Under the pieces are notes generated by a model. That model did not search any database. It saw only the letters and a list, made by a program, of their open reading frames with translations, and was not told the DNA's origin. Positions 37,065 through 48,908 of a stretch of DNA of 64,000 nucleotides are shown in pieces. Position 1 is the stretch's first letter. Each line of letters opens with the position of its first letter. The position numbers and the translations under genes were made by a program. Origin of the DNA: Campylobacter concisus (lineage in GTDB: Bacteria > Campylobacterota > Campylobacteria > Campylobacterales > Campylobacteraceae); the NCBI RefSeq assembly GCF_003048835.2, contig NZ_CP060705.1, positions 1,302,001 through 1,366,000 of the forward strand, in the 5' to 3' direction.

Positions 37065-38744
37065 TTATCTTAAGTCGTTTTGAATACTGCAAGCGCCTTG
37101 AATATATCTCTTAGCAAAGCCTGGCTCAAAACTATCTGAAACCATACCCATGTTATCTAGCAATCTATATTTTGCATAAGATAGTGCAGTCTCAGTTGTA
37201 GCGATCTCTTTTAAAGCTGTGTTGTACTCGTTTTCTGCATCAAGTAGGTTGATAAGGTCGCGGCGGCCGATTCTAAACTCATCTTGGTATGCATCAAGAG
37301 TAGCTTTTGAATATTCAACGTGTTGATTTAGATATCCCATTTTTTCTTGGTCAAGAACATAGTTTTGCCATGAAAATTCCAAAGACTCTTTAAGCTCTCT
37401 TACAAGGTTGTCCATAGTTTGTTGCTCTTGTTGAACAGCAAGTTGGCTCTTCTCTTTGTCTAGCTTATCATTACCTTTGTTGTAAAGGTTATAGTTTAGT
37501 CTTAAAAGAGCATCAAATGTTTGCTCTTCATAATCATCATATAAAACATTTGAGTGATCATAAGCACCTGATACAACAAGATCTAGTTTAGGTAAAAATG
37601 GTGCATTTTTCTCTTTTACAACAGACTCTGCCATAGCGATGTTTGATCTTTGAACTAGAAGTGTTGGGTTGCAAAGAACAGCTTTGTCATAAACAGCCTC
37701 TTTAGTGCTTGGTAATGGCAGGTTAAACTCAGGCATTACTAGATTTTTAGCAGCAACTTTTCTTCCATATAGTTTTTCAAATGTAGAAAGTGCATCCTCG
37801 TAATTGTTTTTAGCAGCTACATAGTTTGATTGAGCCAAAGTATAGCGTGATCCAGCTTGTCTCTCTTCAGAAGCTACGCCATAACCTGATCTTGCTCTAT
37901 CTTTGATTTGGTTATAAATTTCTTCATGGCTTTTTACATTTTCTTCTTCAATATCAAGAATTCTCTTTGTTTGAAGAACTTGCAAATAAGCATTTGCAGC
38001 GCTTAGTGTTAGTCTATCTGCAGCTTGAGCTACTGTGTAAGCAGCTGAGTCAAGTCTTGCGCTTTGAGAGTTGATTCTATTTTTATCAGCACCACCATTG
38101 TAAAGGTTTTCAACTAAAGTTAAAGATGCGCCAGATACTCTGCCATCGCCTCTTCTTGTTGAGATACCATCATCAAGACGTTTTCTCTCATATCCTACTC
38201 TAGCAGCTGCATCGAGTGTTGGATAGTAAGCATTTTTAGCTATTTTTAGATCTTTGCCAACTTGTAAGTAGTTAAATTCTGTAGCTTTTAAACTTGGGTT
38301 TTCATTTAAAATAGTTTTTACAACTTGATCCAAAGTCAATACGCTATCATCAGCTTGTGCTGTAGCTGCTGCTTTAGGCTCAGTTGATATAGTTTGCTCT
38401 ATATTAGATTTCTTAGCTGATTGAGCATTTGTGACAGGTGACTTAGCTCTCATTAAAGCATCTTTGTAACCTGACTCATTTTGAACTTTAGCTAACAACT
38501 CATTAGCTTCATTTTCAGAAACTGGAGTTGTATCAACATATAAAAACTTTCTTCCACCAACTTCATAAACGCCAGTAGTTAGTCTGCTATCTGATATTTT
38601 GCTGTTTACTTTGCTAACAGCACTATCGATTCTAGCAGCGCTATCATCTTGAGCGAATGAAGCTAGAAAAATCCTATAAGGGACATCTTGAGCAGACAGC
38701 AACGTTGCTGCGGCCAAAGCACTAATTGCTAACATCTTTTTCAT
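37065..38744 (-). CDS. TolC-family outer-membrane channel with N-terminal SPOR-like domain
   Basis: A 559-residue protein, about 100 residues longer than common TolC proteins. After a signal peptide (1-18) comes a domain of about 80 residues (PYRIFLASFAQ ... YVDTTPVSENEA) that looks like a SPOR peptidoglycan-binding domain, then a linker, then an outer-membrane-efflux domain from about residue 135 (LTLDQVVKTILNENPSL). It is first in the Lap-like operon and should be the exit duct for the type I system. The SPOR assignment is from pattern only. Confidence 0.87.
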   Translation of the reverse strand: MKKMLAISALAAATLLSAQDVPYRIFLASFAQDDSAARIDSAVSKVNSKISDSRLTTGVYEVGGRKFLYVDTTPVSENEANELLAKVQNESGYKDALMRAKSPVTNAQSAKKSNIEQTISTEPKAAATAQADDSVLTLDQVVKTILNENPSLKATEFNYLQVGKDLKIAKNAYYPTLDAAARVGYERKRLDDGISTRRGDGRVSGASLTLVENLYNGGADKNRINSQSARLDSAAYTVAQAADRLTLSAANAYLQVLQTKRILDIEEENVKSHEEIYNQIKDRARSGYGVASEERQAGSRYTLAQSNYVAAKNNYEDALSTFEKLYGRKVAAKNLVMPEFNLPLPSTKEAVYDKAVLCNPTLLVQRSNIAMAESVVKEKNAPFLPKLDLVVSGAYDHSNVLYDDYEEQTFDALLRLNYNLYNKGNDKLDKEKSQLAVQQEQQTMDNLVRELKESLEFSWQNYVLDQEKMGYLNQHVEYSKATLDAYQDEFRIGRRDLINLLDAENEYNTALKEIATTETALSYAKYRLLDNMGMVSDSFEPGFAKRYIQGACSIQNDLR

Positions 38745-38856
38745 AACTAGATCCTTTTACCTTTTTATTGTCAAGCTTTGGCTCGACTTTTAGTGCGAAT
38801 TATACACCAAGAAATATTAAACGTATTTTAAATATCTTATGACAAAAAAATAATCT

Positions 38857-41610
<2,754 letters not shown>

Positions 41611-41611
41611 C

Positions 41612-42583
41612 TTAGCTCCTTAAAATTTTAGCCGCTTCTTTTGCGTGATAGGTGATGATCAAATTTGCCCCTGCTCTTTTAAAGCCGATCAAGGTCTCCA
41701 TCATAACACGCTCATAGTCGATGATACCAGCTTTTGCGCCAGCTTTTAGCAGTGCGTACTCGCCGCTTACGTTATAGACGCAAAGTGGCAGAAGTGTTAA
41801 ATTTCTTAGCTCTCTAACGATGTCAAGATAGGCAAGCGCTGGCTTTACCATCAAGATATCAGCGCCTTGCGCTTCGTCCTGCAAGCTCTCATTTATAGCT
41901 TCAAGGCGGTTTGCACTGTCCATTTGGTAGCTCTTTCTATCGCCAAAGCTTGGTGCGCTTTGTGCCACGTCACGAAATGGTCCGTAGTAAGCTGAAGCAA
42001 ATTTAGTCGAGTACGCCATCACTGGTAAATTTTCATAACCATTGCTATCAAGCGCCTCTCTTAGCGTTGCGATGATACCGTCCATCATACCGCTTGGTGC
42101 GATCATGTCAGCGCCATTTTGAGCGTGTATCAAGGCTTGTTTTGCTGAAATTTCAAGCGTTGCATCGTTGTCTATTGTGTTATGCACGTGGTCGATTATA
42201 CCGCAGTGACCGTGATCTGTATATTCGCAAAAGCAAAGGTCTGTTATGACAAATAAATTTGGAAATTTATCTTTTATGGCACGAAGCGTCGTTGCGATGA
42301 TGCCGTCATTACTTAGTGCGTCGCTGCCAACGCTATCTTTTAGGCTTGGTATGCCAAATAAAATGATCGATTTTATACCTAAATTTACTATCTCTTCACA
42401 CTCTTTTAAAATCTCATCGATACTCATTTGATAGACGCCTGGCATCGAAGCGATCTCGTTTTTAACGCCTTTGCCCTCGACTACAAAGAGCGGATAGATG
42501 AAGTCATTTACGCTAAGGCTAGTCTCTCTTACCATCTCTCTTAAAGCTGGATTTATTCTTAATCTTCTAAAACGTTTAAACAT
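41612..42583 (-). CDS. hemB: Delta-aminolevulinic acid dehydratase (porphobilinogen synthase)
   Basis: A 323-residue enzyme condensing two aminolevulinates to porphobilinogen. Schiff-base lysines are Lys194 ([13 protein letters not shown]) and Lys247 (LMVKPALAY). The cysteine motif [11 protein letters not shown] (Cys117, 119, 127) indicates a zinc-type active site. First gene of the operon that ends with hemN, so two haem steps are co-expressed. It is divergent from ribA. Confidence 0.97.
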   Translation of the reverse strand: MFKRFRRLRINPALREMVRETSLSVNDFIYPLFVVEGKGVKNEIASMPGVYQMSIDEILKECEEIVNLGIKSIILFGIPSLKDSVGSDALSNDGIIATTLRAIKDKFPNLFVITDLCFCEYTDHGHCGIIDHVHNTIDNDATLEISAKQALIHAQNGADMIAPSGMMDGIIATLREALDSNGYENLPVMAYSTKFASAYYGPFRDVAQSAPSFGDRKSYQMDSANRLEAINESLQDEAQGADILMVKPALAYLDIVRELRNLTLLPLCVYNVSGEYALLKAGAKAGIIDYERVMMETLIGFKRAGANLIITYHAKEAAKILRS

Positions 42584-42651
42584 ATTTTTGCCTTTTCTTT
42601 GTTAAAATGCGTGATTTTTAGCTAGTTTAGCACAGTTGGAGTAAATTTAAA

Positions 42652-43215
42652 ATGAAAATAGAAATTTCAAACGCCGCAAATCTGCCCTCGAGATTTGGTA
42701 CTTATAAGGTTCAAGCATTTAAAGAAGGGACAAAAGAGCACCTCGTGATCTACAAAGAGCCTCTAAGCGAAGTGGTAAATCTTAGAATTCACTCCGAATG
42801 CCTAACTGGCGATGCGATCGGAAGCCTAAAGTGCGACTGTCGCGACCAGCTCGAAGCGAGCCTAAAATATATCGAAGAAAATGGCGGCATGGTTATCTAC
42901 CTGCGTCAAGAGGGCAGAAATATCGGGCTTTTAAACAAGATAAACGCTTACAACCTGCAAGATAAGGGCTTTGATACGATAGAAGCCAACCACCAGCTAG
43001 GCTTTAAGGCTGATGAGAGGACGTATGAAGTGGTTGATTTTATCCTAAATCACTACGGCATAAAAGAGGTAAATTTACTCACAAATAACCCATTAAAACT
43101 TCACGGACTAAGCTCAGTAAAGATCGTAAAACGCGTGCCTATCGTTATAAAACCAAATAAATTTAACGAAGGCTACTTAAAGGTCAAAAAAGAGCAAATG
43201 GGACACATCTTGTGA
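42652..43215 (+). CDS. ribA: GTP cyclohydrolase II
   Basis: A 187-residue RibA that opens GTP for riboflavin synthesis. The zinc site Cys50, Cys61 and Cys63 (HSEC ... GSLKCDC) and the catalytic [10 protein letters not shown] motif are intact. It is a stand-alone RibA, not the RibBA fusion. The stop codon overlaps the GTG start of rsmG, so the two are coupled. This plus-strand block diverges from hemB, with 68 bases between. Confidence 0.95.
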   Translation: MKIEISNAANLPSRFGTYKVQAFKEGTKEHLVIYKEPLSEVVNLRIHSECLTGDAIGSLKCDCRDQLEASLKYIEENGGMVIYLRQEGRNIGLLNKINAYNLQDKGFDTIEANHQLGFKADERTYEVVDFILNHYGIKEVNLLTNNPLKLHGLSSVKIVKRVPIVIKPNKFNEGYLKVKKEQMGHIL

Positions 43216-43781
43216 AGAAAAATGAACTCTGCTTGCCAGCTGAATTTAACGAAAAAGTAAAGGCTTACGCTCAAATTTTTGCTAAATTTAACAAAGTTCA
43301 TAGCTTAAGCAACTATAAAGATATAAGCGAGCAGGTGCTTGATAGCATAAAGCCGCTTGAAATTTTTGACCTAAGTGCCAAAACGGCGATCGATGTTGGT
43401 AGTGGAGCTGGCTTTCCAGCGATATTTTTAGCGCTTGCGATGCCTCAAACGAAGTGGCACCTTTTTGAGCCTATAGCCAAAAAGTCATCATTTCTAAGCT
43501 ACGCTAAGATCGAGCTTGGCTTGCAAAATTTAGAAGTTCATAGCCAAAAGGTCGAGCTTGCAGATAAATTTACGGCTGATCTCATCACTTCAAGGGCTCT
43601 TAGCAAGACAAAAGAGCTTATAAAAATTTGCAAGGGATTTTATGATGAGAGCACTAAATTTCTCATCTACAAGGGCTCTAGCGTCATGGATGAAATTTCA
43701 GGCATCAACGCGCAAATTTATAATGAAAAAAACAGAAACTACATATATTTTAATCTCAAAAATCAAGGAGAGATACGTTGA
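43212..43781 (+). CDS. rsmG: 16S rRNA (guanine-N7) methyltransferase RsmG
   Basis: A 189-residue SAM-dependent methyltransferase (formerly GidB) that methylates G527 of 16S rRNA; loss gives low-level streptomycin resistance. The SAM motif [15 protein letters not shown] is clear. The GTG start at 43212 overlaps the ribA stop. The order ribA-rsmG matches C. jejuni Cj0996-Cj0997. Confidence 0.93.
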   Translation: MKKNELCLPAEFNEKVKAYAQIFAKFNKVHSLSNYKDISEQVLDSIKPLEIFDLSAKTAIDVGSGAGFPAIFLALAMPQTKWHLFEPIAKKSSFLSYAKIELGLQNLEVHSQKVELADKFTADLITSRALSKTKELIKICKGFYDESTKFLIYKGSSVMDEISGINAQIYNEKNRNYIYFNLKNQGEIR

Positions 43782-43972
43782 AATACTTGCTTTTTGTAGC
43801 GATTTTGGTTGCGATTTACATCATATTTTTTAAAAATAGAAAAAAAAGCGACAAGATAAGCACCAGCAACTTCGAAGAGTGCAGCAAATGCGGTGTCTTT
43901 AGCGACATCGATCAAATGGTGTTAAGGGACGGAAAATACATCTGCAAAGAGTGCATAAAGGGTGAGAGATGA
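43778..43972 (+). CDS. PP0621-like small membrane protein with a zinc-ribbon-like motif
   Basis: A 64-residue protein: one membrane segment (residues 3-19), then a cytoplasmic tail with CSKCGVF and CKEC, two CxxC pairs that could bind zinc. It starts at TTG, with AAGGAG at the correct distance, and overlaps the rsmG stop by four bases. It resembles the PP0621 family of small proteins of unknown function. Confidence 0.75.
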   Translation: MKYLLFVAILVAIYIIFFKNRKKSDKISTSNFEECSKCGVFSDIDQMVLRDGKYICKECIKGER

Positions 43973-44331
43973 AAATTTTGGGTGATGAGCTGATCAAATT
44001 TGAACCGCTATTTCTTTGCAAAAGCGAAGATGAAATTTCAAACAACAGGCAAAATCTCTTTAAATTTGATAGAAATTTGATAAAAAAAGCGCTAGAAGCT
44101 GGAGCAAAATTTAGCATCATTGTAAATGACATAAACGAAGCTATCATCGCAAATGCCGCTGGAGCAAAATTTATTATTGCCGATATTACGCTAGCAAAAG
44201 ATCTGGCAAAAGTTGCGCAAAACTACCTATTTGACGCACTTATCGCTGTTTTGATAGAGAGTGAAGCAAGCCTTTGTGAGCTTGCTAAATTTGAGATCGA
44301 CGCAGCGATCTTGCCAAATGCTATAAAATAA
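43969..44331 (+). CDS. Conserved protein of unknown function
   Basis: A 120-residue soluble protein with the alternating hydrophobic pattern of beta-alpha units (FSIIVND, FIIADIT, FDALIAVLI, IDAAILPNAIK). It could be a small alpha/beta fold, perhaps reminiscent of part of a TIM barrel. The start overlaps the stop of the preceding gene by four bases and htpX follows after eight bases, so it is in the ribA-rsmG-htpX operon. No function can be assigned. Confidence 0.7.
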   Translation: MKILGDELIKFEPLFLCKSEDEISNNRQNLFKFDRNLIKKALEAGAKFSIIVNDINEAIIANAAGAKFIIADITLAKDLAKVAQNYLFDALIAVLIESEASLCELAKFEIDAAILPNAIK

Positions 44332-44339
44332 GGAAAAAA

Positions 44340-45206
44340 ATGGAAATTTTCAAAACCGCTTTTTTAATGGTTGCTTTAATGCTAGTCTTTATCGCTGTTG
44401 GCGGTTACGTGGGCGGCGAACAAGGCATGATGATCGCCTTTTTGATGGCGGCTGGCATGAACCTTTTTTCGTACTTTTTTAGTGACAAGCTCGTGCTTAA
44501 GCGATATAACGCCATACCAGTCGATGAGAGCAACGCTCACGGCCTTTACGAGATCGTCTCTCGTCTCACACAAAAGGCGAATTTACCGATGCCAAAGGTC
44601 TACATCATCCCAGAAGAGGTGCCAAATGCCTTTGCCACGGGGCGCAACCCAAGCCACGCAGCTGTTGCAGTGACAGAGGGTCTTTTAAAAATTTTAAATG
44701 AAAACGAGATCGAGGGCGTGCTAGCTCACGAGCTAAGCCACGTAAGACACTACGACATCCTAACTGGCTCAGTCGCAGCCATACTAGCTGGGGCTATCGC
44801 GATGGTCGCAAATTTTGCCAAGATAGGCACTCTCGCTGGTCAAAATCAAAACTCGCAGCGAAACGCCAACCCAGTGATTATGCTAATCATCGCCGTTGTG
44901 ATGCCACTAGCTGCTACGATCATCCAAATGGCGATCTCAAGGGAGCGCGAGTATAAGGCAGACAAAGGCGCAGCCTATCTAACGGGACACCCAGAGTGGC
45001 TAGCTAGCGCGCTAACAAAGCTTGAGAGCTACTCAAATTCTTACGTCATGCAAAACGCAAGCGAACAAAGCGCACATATGTTTATCGTAAATCCATTTGG
45101 CTCGCTAACTAGCAAGCTTAGCGTGCTTTTTAGAACGCACCCAAGCACCAGCGACAGGATAGCTGAGCTTCAAAGGCTTGAGCAAGAGATAAAAAGAGGT
45201 ATGTAG
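44340..45206 (+). CDS. htpX: Membrane zinc metalloprotease HtpX
   Basis: A 288-residue inner-membrane protease that degrades misfolded membrane proteins. Two membrane segments lie at about 5-25 and 28-47, the zinc motif HELSH is at residues 130-134, two further membrane segments lie at about 150-215 and the third ligand is in EREYKAD. Length and layout match HtpX. It is the last gene of the ribA-rsmG operon and is followed by a hairpin. Confidence 0.94.
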   Translation: MEIFKTAFLMVALMLVFIAVGGYVGGEQGMMIAFLMAAGMNLFSYFFSDKLVLKRYNAIPVDESNAHGLYEIVSRLTQKANLPMPKVYIIPEEVPNAFATGRNPSHAAVAVTEGLLKILNENEIEGVLAHELSHVRHYDILTGSVAAILAGAIAMVANFAKIGTLAGQNQNSQRNANPVIMLIIAVVMPLAATIIQMAISREREYKADKGAAYLTGHPEWLASALTKLESYSNSYVMQNASEQSAHMFIVNPFGSLTSKLSVLFRTHPSTSDRIAELQRLEQEIKRGM

Positions 45207-45238
45207 AATTTAGCTCTTAGTAAATTTGGGCTAAATTT
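45207..45238 (+). terminator. Putative terminator after htpX
   Basis: Stem AATTTAGC / GCTAAATT with a 15-base loop followed by a T-rich run (TTTCGTTTTTT). The AT-rich stem makes it moderate. Confidence 0.55.
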
Positions 45239-45273
45239 TTCGTTTTTTGGTTTAAATTTTAAATATAGATAGT

Positions 45274-45386
45274 CAAATTTTAAAATTTATGAGCGAGCAT
45301 ATCACGGCTCTAAATTCAGTGGCGAGCTTTGCGAGACCTAAATTTAGTAGTCTGCTAAGGCGAGTGAGTAAAGTTTTAAAATTTGC
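45274..45386 (+). repeat. Interspersed AT-rich repeat, module 1, copy a
   Basis: About 113 bp beginning CAAATTTTAAAATTT and ending AGTTTTAAAATTTGC, with GAGCGAGCATATCACGGCTC near the left end and TAAATTTAGTAG...GCTAAGGCGAGTGAGT near the right. The same arrangement recurs at 45419, 52593 and (truncated) 59915. No open frame. Confidence 0.8.
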
Positions 45387-45418
45387 AAAATAGCTTTATC
45401 AGTCTAGATAAGTGTCAG

Positions 45419-45533
45419 CAAATTTTAAAATTTCATGAACGAGCAATTTCGGCTCTAAAATTTGAGCTAAGCTGTAAGCGAAGCCAAATTTTAGTAGTCA
45501 ATTCTTGCGAGTGAGTGAAAGTTTAAAATTTGC
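45419..45533 (+). repeat. Interspersed AT-rich repeat, module 1, diverged copy b
   Basis: A second, clearly mutated copy 32 bases after copy a: same ends, GAACGAGCAATTTCGGCTC in place of the left core and TTTTAGTAGTC...GCGAGTGAGTG on the right. Confidence 0.7.
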
Positions 45534-45553
45534 TTTGAGATATAAATTGATCA

Positions 45554-45670
45554 AAAGGGAGACAAGGGGACTTGAATTACGAAGCCGTCCCCTTATCTCC
45601 CTTTAGATCCCACAATCCCCTCGCACGTTAGAGGTGGCATGCGATAGTGCTAGCGCACTGCATGCAGTTT
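45554..45670 (+). repeat. Two-hairpin repeat, module 2, copy A
   Basis: Hairpin 1: 18-bp stem (45554-45571 with 45587-45604, one mismatch) around the loop TTGAATTACGAAGCC. Then the spacer CAATCCCCT ... GTTAGAGGTG. Hairpin 2: GCATGC-GAT-AGTGC paired with GCACT-GCATGC (45637-45665), followed by a short T run. A near-identical copy is at 52803 and an inverted, longer one at 59979-60151. It contains no reading frame of note. It lies downstream of htpX in the same orientation. Confidence 0.8.
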
Positions 45671-45767
45671 TTATGCTAAATAAACTCAGACAAATTTTAA
45701 AATTTGCAAAGACAACTTGGCTAAAAACTAAATTTACAAGCCAAAAACTTAAATTTAACCCCAAATT

Positions 45768-46169
45768 TCACTGAATTCTCTTGCAGTCTTCGTCTTTTAT
45801 GGTGTATTCAAAAAGTAGTTCGCCGTTTTCTGAGTAGAAAATTTCATCCAGGCTAACGCCGATGCTTAGCATATTTAAAATTTCTTTATCCTTGCAAGCG
45901 GTTCTTAAATTCTCTTTTTTTATAGCCTCGATAAATTCCAAAAGCTCTTTTTCTTCAAGCCTTTTGATCTCTTGTTTTCTTGCGTGTTTAACGGCGTATC
46001 TGTAGATGAGCGTGTCGCCAACGTTTAAGATATCGTTAAGCGTTAGCGTCGGCGTGCAGATAAATGGGAGCTTTTTTTTGTAGTATGTTGCGTGATTTTT
46101 CGCCGCCATATCTGGCGTAAGAGCCAGAACAAGCGAGCAAAAAACCAGAGCAAAAAGGGCTACTCGCAA
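45768..46169 (-). CDS. Secreted protein of unknown function (paralogue of its neighbour)
   Basis: A 133-residue protein with a signal peptide (about residues 1-17). The TTG start at 46169 overlaps the stop of the upstream gene by ten bases. The C-terminal half shows the pattern C-x(n)-GVSLDEIFYSENGELLFEY-x(4)-C, matching the neighbour's C-x(n)-GITLSGSYGFEGRHLFDL-x(4)-C, so the two arose by an old tandem duplication. The two conserved cysteines probably form a disulfide in the periplasm. Function unknown. Confidence 0.7.
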   Translation of the reverse strand: MRVALFALVFCSLVLALTPDMAAKNHATYYKKKLPFICTPTLTLNDILNVGDTLIYRYAVKHARKQEIKRLEEKELLEFIEAIKKENLRTACKDKEILNMLSIGVSLDEIFYSENGELLFEYTIKDEDCKRIQ

Positions 46170-46591
46170 CTACTCTTATCCAGCTTCAAATCAAAAAGAT
46201 GTCTGCCCTCAAAGCCGTAGCTACCACTTAGTGTGATGCCGCGATTTAGCGCAGCTCTTGCCATACCTGAGTTACAAAGCGCCTCTTTTCCATTTTGATA
46301 AAATTCATCTTTTAAAGCCGAAATTTGAGCCTTGTTGTAGCCTTTTAGCTTCTTTGTCTTAGTCTCGTTTAAGACAAACTCGCCATGTATGTTTAGCCCG
46401 TCACTGCTTACATCTTTTAGCGTGATCATCTCATCGACCCTGCTTGGTAAATTTGGCTTTGCGGTTTGGACGACAAAGGCTGGGATCTGCTTTGTATCAA
46501 GCTGATTTAGTATCTGCTCATAAACTTTAAACTCACTCTCTTGCACACCAAAAGCAAGGCTTGCAAGAGCTAATAAAACGATCTTTTTCAC
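46160..46591 (-). CDS. Secreted protein of unknown function (paralogue of its neighbour)
   Basis: A 143-residue protein with a signal peptide (residues 1-15, cleavage near FGVQ). Two cysteines, in EALCNSG and at the C-terminal KSSCE, line up with those of the downstream paralogue, together with the G-I-T-L and LF patterns between them. It lies nine bases after alr on the same strand, so it is probably in the pgp2-alr operon and acts in the periplasm. The family is not recognised. Confidence 0.72.
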   Translation of the reverse strand: MKKIVLLALASLAFGVQESEFKVYEQILNQLDTKQIPAFVVQTAKPNLPSRVDEMITLKDVSSDGLNIHGEFVLNETKTKKLKGYNKAQISALKDEFYQNGKEALCNSGMARAALNRGITLSGSYGFEGRHLFDLKLDKSSCE

Positions 46592-46600
46592 ATATTACCT

Positions 46601-47614
46601 TTATATAAATTTTCTAGTGATATTTGGCGAGAGTTTGACTAAGATGTCGTAGTTTATCGTGCCAAAAAAATTAGCCCAGACATTTGCGTCCTCAAAGACA
46701 CAGACCCATTCGCCACTATCCTTGCAGCTAAAGCTATCCATCGAAATTTTGCCAAGTACTAGCTCGCCGTTTGCAAGCCTTAGCTCACCAAGTCCATTGT
46801 ATCTTAGCAGTCCGTCGCCATATCCAAGATCATAAGTAGCGACGTTTATATCATCTTTTGCTATAAATTTAGCCCCATATCCCACGCTTTGACCACTTTT
46901 TAAGACCCGCCTGCTAACGCGCTTTGCCCAAAGTGAAAGCACTGGCTTTAAATTTAAAGAGCCATTAAACTGAGCATATCCATACTGAGCGATGCCCACG
47001 CGCACCATCTCATCTTTTATCTCGCTCGCTCTTTCAAGGGCGGCTGAGTTGTGAGAGTGAAAGATCGGTTTTTTTATACCAAACTCATCACAAAGAGCTA
47101 AAATTTTCGCTTTTGCGGCGTTAAAATTTTCTCTTTGCACGAAATAATCAGCATTTAACTCATCACTTGCGCGAAAGTGCGTATAAGCGCCAAGAAGCTC
47201 TAAATTTCTTCTGGCTAAAATTTCAAATGCATAATCAAGCTCGCTTATATCAAGCCCATTTCTATGCATGCCAGTGTCGATAGCAAGGTTGATTTTTGTA
47301 TTTTCTTTTATCTTTAAAAGTGCGTCTATGTCGTTTATGGCGTAGGTAAATTTAGCGCTCTCATCGCCTGTTGGGATGTGCGAGAGGATCAAGATATTTT
47401 CAAAGATATCAGCGATCTCATTTGCTTCACACTCGCTCTTTACAGCGCAGTTTTTTATGCCAAATTTCTTAGCCTCGCTAGCTATGAGCCTTGCGCCGTG
47501 CCCATAAGCGTTATCTTTTAGCACGACGATAACATTTTCTTTTCCGCCAGCTTTGTCACAAATTTTAGTTAGATTGTGGATATAAGCTGCTTTGTTTAGG
47601 CGTATCTCAGACAT
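46601..47614 (-). CDS. alr: Alanine racemase
   Basis: A 337-residue PLP enzyme giving D-alanine for peptidoglycan. PLP-binding Lys33 is in VVLKDNAYGHG, and the C-terminal domain has the conserved RVGIAQYGY and SMDSFSC regions. It is somewhat shorter than E. coli Alr (359). It follows the small 79-residue gene with an eight-base overlap, downstream of the LD-carboxypeptidase gene; three cell-wall-linked genes are therefore together. Confidence 0.93.
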   Translation of the reverse strand: MSEIRLNKAAYIHNLTKICDKAGGKENVIVVLKDNAYGHGARLIASEAKKFGIKNCAVKSECEANEIADIFENILILSHIPTGDESAKFTYAINDIDALLKIKENTKINLAIDTGMHRNGLDISELDYAFEILARRNLELLGAYTHFRASDELNADYFVQRENFNAAKAKILALCDEFGIKKPIFHSHNSAALERASEIKDEMVRVGIAQYGYAQFNGSLNLKPVLSLWAKRVSRRVLKSGQSVGYGAKFIAKDDINVATYDLGYGDGLLRYNGLGELRLANGELVLGKISMDSFSCKDSGEWVCVFEDANVWANFFGTINYDILVKLSPNITRKFI

Positions 47615-47846
47615 TGAAATTCACATCATAAGCTTTATAAACGTCAGGCAAGAGCTTTCTTACGTTGTAGTCAAATGCATAAAATTTAGCGTAAATTTCT
47701 TTTAGATCAGCCTCTTTAACCTTGCTAAAGTCAAAGACATCAGTGCCATTTACCTTTGGCACTTGGCGGTCTAGCTCAGCAAAAAATGCCGACCTAGCCT
47801 CTAAAATTTTCTCTATCTTCTCTTTTACTTCTTGAGATTTTTCCAC
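47607..47846 (-). CDS. Small conserved protein of unknown function
   Basis: A 79-residue soluble, mostly helical, charged protein without signal peptide. It lies between pgp2 (two bases) and alr (overlap of eight bases) and so is translationally coupled to both. No recognisable motif. Its place suggests a role around peptidoglycan, but that is only contextual. Confidence 0.7.
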   Translation of the reverse strand: MEKSQEVKEKIEKILEARSAFFAELDRQVPKVNGTDVFDFSKVKEADLKEIYAKFYAFDYNVRKLLPDVYKAYDVNFNV

Positions 47847-47848
47847 CT

Positions 47849-48814
47849 CTACTCCTCTATAAAAATTTTCATCTCATCGCCATAAAGCTTGACATAAAGG
47901 GTCTTTTGACCTGCAAATTTATGCGTATCAGCAGCGTAATCCTCATAAAAACTCACGCGAAAGAGCTTGTCGTTTTTAAGATTTGGATAAGGCGTGATGA
48001 GAAAATTTGAAAAAGCGATATGTTTTTTCTCTTTTTTAGAAAAGATAGCTCGTTTCATATTTTTAAAATTTTCTAAGCTCATGCCGTCATATCGCTCAAA
48101 ATCTTTATCATAAAATTTCAAATAGCTATCGATGTCACTCTCGCTCCAAGTCTTTTTCCAGTTAAGAATTCCAGATATGATCACCGCTATGTCATTCACG
48201 CTTGCTTCTGGGCGCTTGTCCTCATAGATAAATGCGAGCGTTTTTTTGTGGTCTATAACTTCGTCAAATTTCATCAAGATGTCATTTTGCATAGCCACGC
48301 AGCCCTTTGTCTTTAGCTCATCTGTCCTTTGACCATCAAGCGGATAGCCATGTATCCAGATGCCACTGCCATTGCGTTTTGCAAGCTTATCAAGCAAATT
48401 TGGATATGAAAGAGAAAAGGCAAGAGGGCCCAAATATCTATCATTTGGCGTAAATCTACGCGTGAGCTGATAGACACCAACTGGCGTTTTTAGATCGCCC
48501 TCAAGCAGTTTATCGCCATTTTTGCCAACGATGACGCTTGAGCTAAAGAGTTTTTTTGTAACTCCGTCTTTATAAGAGATGACCTCAAGCTCTTTGTCAG
48601 TCTTATCAACCACGCTTAGAAGTATCTCGTTGTCGTAATATCCGTATCTAACGTCCTTGTCTTTGAGCTTGTTTAGCCAGTAGTCCTTACTTAAAATGTT
48701 CTTCTCAATGGCTTCTATGACGGCAGATGGGCCATTTTTTAAGTAAATTTCTTCGTAATTTTGGGCAAAAAGACAAGGCGCTAACGCGATGAAGAAAAAT
48801 AGTATCTTTTTCAA
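47849..48814 (-). CDS. pgp2: Peptidoglycan LD-carboxypeptidase (YkuD fold, Pgp2/Csd6-like)
   Basis: A 321-residue periplasmic protein with a signal peptide (1-17), an LD-transpeptidase (YkuD) domain at about 75-205 and a C-terminal NTF2-like domain (about 215-320). The catalytic motif is HGYPL ... TKGCVAM with His155 and Cys172. This two-domain layout matches Campylobacter Pgp2 and Helicobacter Csd6, which trim tetrapeptides to tripeptides and are needed for helical cell shape. First gene of the pgp2-79aa-alr series. Confidence 0.9.
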   Translation of the reverse strand: MKKILFFFIALAPCLFAQNYEEIYLKNGPSAVIEAIEKNILSKDYWLNKLKDKDVRYGYYDNEILLSVVDKTDKELEVISYKDGVTKKLFSSSVIVGKNGDKLLEGDLKTPVGVYQLTRRFTPNDRYLGPLAFSLSYPNLLDKLAKRNGSGIWIHGYPLDGQRTDELKTKGCVAMQNDILMKFDEVIDHKKTLAFIYEDKRPEASVNDIAVIISGILNWKKTWSESDIDSYLKFYDKDFERYDGMSLENFKNMKRAIFSKKEKKHIAFSNFLITPYPNLKNDKLFRVSFYEDYAADTHKFAGQKTLYVKLYGDEMKIFIEE

Positions 48815-48908
48815 GTGAAGTGTCCCAAAAAGTAAAATTTAGTGCGTAATTATAACCTAAAAAATTTCAATTTTTAAATTTTAAAGGGAATTTTAGTTTC
48901 TTTATATG

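Noticed and set aside
45274-45533. CRISPR array
   Set aside because: The two copies of module 1 are about 110 bp long, diverged and not separated by uniform unique spacers; no cas gene is near.
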